Shown here: positions 5,172 to 6,171 of the stretch, in pieces
Position numbering within the stretch: position 1 is the stretch's first letter
Layout of the letters: each line of letters opens with the position of its first letter
Origin: DASWOJ01 sp964242325
GTDB taxonomy: Bacteria; Pseudomonadota; Alphaproteobacteria; Acetobacterales; Acetobacteraceae
Direction: 5' to 3'
Length of the DNA stretch: 6,171 bases
Assembly (NCBI GenBank): GCA_964242325.1
Contig: CAXTCI010000260.1
Coordinates: 1 to 6,171 of the forward strand
The notes under the pieces: generated by a model
Told to the model about the DNA's origin: nothing
The model's input: only the letters and a program-made list of their open reading frames with translations
The model's database searches: none
Translations under genes and position numbers: made by a program

Positions 5172-6149
5172 ATGCGGGCAGTGGTGATCGAAAAGACCGA
5201 GGGCGGCCAGTCCGCAACCCTGCGCGACTTCCCGGAGGCCGGGCTGATGGAAGGCAACGTCACCGTCCGCATCTCCCATTCCTGCCTGAACTACAAGGAC
5301 GGCCTGGCGCTGACCGGCAAGTCGCCCGTGGTGCGCCGCTTCCCGATGATCCCCGGCATAGACTTCGCGGGCGTGGTCGAGTCCTCGGACAGCCCCGACT
5401 ACAAGCCCGGCGACGCCGTGCTGCTGAATGGCTGGGGCACCGGTGAAACCCACCTGGGCGCCTATGCCGAACGCAGCCGGGTGCCGGCGGGGTGGCTGAT
5501 CCCGCTGCCGGACGGCCTGACCGCCGCCCGCGCGATGGCCATCGGCACCGCCGGATATACCGCCATGCTGTGCCTGATGGCGCTGGAGCATCACGGCCTG
5601 CGCCCCGCCCACGGCCCGGCGGTCGTGACCGGGGCCGCCGGCGGCGTCGGCTCCGTCGCGGTGGCATTGCTGGCCGCCGCGGGCTGGCACGTGATCGCCA
5701 GCACCGGGCGGATGGCGGAGGAGGGCTACCTGCGCGACCTCGGCGCCGCGGAGGTCGTGGACCGCGCCACCCTGGGCGGGGCGCCGCGCCCGCTGGCGAA
5801 GGAGCGTTGGGCGGCAGGGGTGGACAGCGTTGGGTCGGCGACGCTCGCCAACCTGCTGTCCATGACGCGCCCAGATGGCGCCATCGCAGCATGTGGCCTG
5901 GCGGGCGGCATGGACCTGCCGGCGTCGGTGGCGCCCTTCATCCTGCGCGGCGTGGCGCTGCTGGGCGTGAACAGCGTGACGGTGCCCCGGGCGCGCCGAG
6001 TGGTGGCCTGGGGACGGCTCGCGAAGGAGCTGGACCTGGACAAGCTGGATGGGATGACGGCGACGATCCCGCTGGAACAGGTGCAGGACGCTGGCGCGCG
6101 GATCATCGCCGGGCAGGTCCGCGGGCGGGTGGTGGTGGAGATAGGATGA
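5172..6149 (+). CDS. acuI: Acrylyl-CoA reductase AcuI/YhdH, NADPH-dependent
   Basis: This 325-residue cytoplasmic quinone-oxidoreductase-like member of the medium-chain dehydrogenase/reductase superfamily is nearly the same length as E. coli YhdH (324). Characterised AcuI proteins reduce acrylyl-CoA to propionyl-CoA with NADPH. That serves 3-hydroxypropionate and DMSP use and removes toxic acrylyl-CoA. Visible hallmarks are SCLNYKDGLALTGK (37-50), FPMIPGIDFAGVV (57-69), the GDAVLLNGWGTGETHLGAYAE region (80-100), GTAGYTAMLCLMALE (125-139), the nucleotide-binding loop VVTGAAGGVGSVAVALL (151-167), a TGR triplet (178-180) in the expected NADPH-phosphate-binding position, AACGLAGGMDLP (239-250) and PFILRGVALLGVNSV (255-269). 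The zinc-ligand pattern of alcohol dehydrogenases is absent, as in this family. No DMSP lyase or propionyl-CoA genes are in the window, so the physiological source of acrylyl-CoA is open. The gene stands alone, divergent from cysG. Family assignment is firm. Confidence 0.94.
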   Translation: MRAVVIEKTEGGQSATLRDFPEAGLMEGNVTVRISHSCLNYKDGLALTGKSPVVRRFPMIPGIDFAGVVESSDSPDYKPGDAVLLNGWGTGETHLGAYAERSRVPAGWLIPLPDGLTAARAMAIGTAGYTAMLCLMALEHHGLRPAHGPAVVTGAAGGVGSVAVALLAAAGWHVIASTGRMAEEGYLRDLGAAEVVDRATLGGAPRPLAKERWAAGVDSVGSATLANLLSMTRPDGAIAACGLAGGMDLPASVAPFILRGVALLGVNSVTVPRARRVVAWGRLAKELDLDKLDGMTATIPLEQVQDAGARIIAGQVRGRVVVEIG

Positions 6150-6150
6150 C

Positions 6151-6171
6151 CCTTCTCCCTCTCCCTCCGGG
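6151..6171 (+). repeat. Intergenic hairpin repeat, copy 3 (cut by window end)
   Basis: The sequence begins one base after the acuI stop. It matches 82-102 at 18 of 21 positions and the reverse complement of 215-235 at 18 of 21. Only the left, C/T-rich arm and the tip CCGGG are inside the window; the right arm GGGAGAGGG would be expected just beyond. As with copy 2 and the porin, it lies in the sense orientation of the gene it follows. Confidence 0.6.

Overview
The window is GC-rich (by eye about two thirds G+C, with G or C at most third codon positions). It carries ordinary chromosomal genes of an alphaproteobacterium. The gene set (a Tat-like orphan periplasmic receptor, an OprB-type porin, a fused siroheme synthase and an AcuI-type reductase) and the protein wording most resemble Acetobacteraceae such as Roseomonas and relatives. 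That placement is inference; no rRNA or other phylogenetic marker is present.

Layout, left to right. Positions 1-271 hold no convincing gene, but contain two inverted copies of a short C/T-rich hairpin repeat. An OprB-family outer-membrane porin follows on the minus strand (272-1711). It is divergent from a periplasmic type-1 solute-binding protein on the plus strand (1850-3070). The 138-bp gap between them holds several copies of the 7-mer ATGCCGG in both orientations. Next on the plus strand is a small, unrecognised 79-residue protein (3243-3482). Its stop codon overlaps the start of a tiny broken reading frame (3482-3671). With two single-base corrections that frame would encode a signal peptide followed almost at once by a PEP-CTERM-like sorting signal. 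Converging on it from the minus strand is cysG, siroheme synthase (3740-5071). Divergent from cysG is acuI, an acrylyl-CoA reductase of the YhdH/AcuI type (5172-6149). A third, truncated copy of the hairpin repeat begins one base after the acuI stop and runs off the window.

How the genes relate. The porin and the binding protein could act in series, carrying a small solute across the outer membrane and capturing it in the periplasm, but no permease or ATPase is visible. CysG makes siroheme for sulfite or nitrite reductase, neither of which is present. AcuI reduces acrylyl-CoA to propionyl-CoA; no DMSP or 3-hydroxypropionate genes are present. These are therefore separate small transcription units rather than one pathway. 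No complete new multi-gene system is visible. The least ordinary part is 3243-3671, where a small unknown gene is coupled to a miniature, apparently frameshifted exosortase-substrate-like frame.
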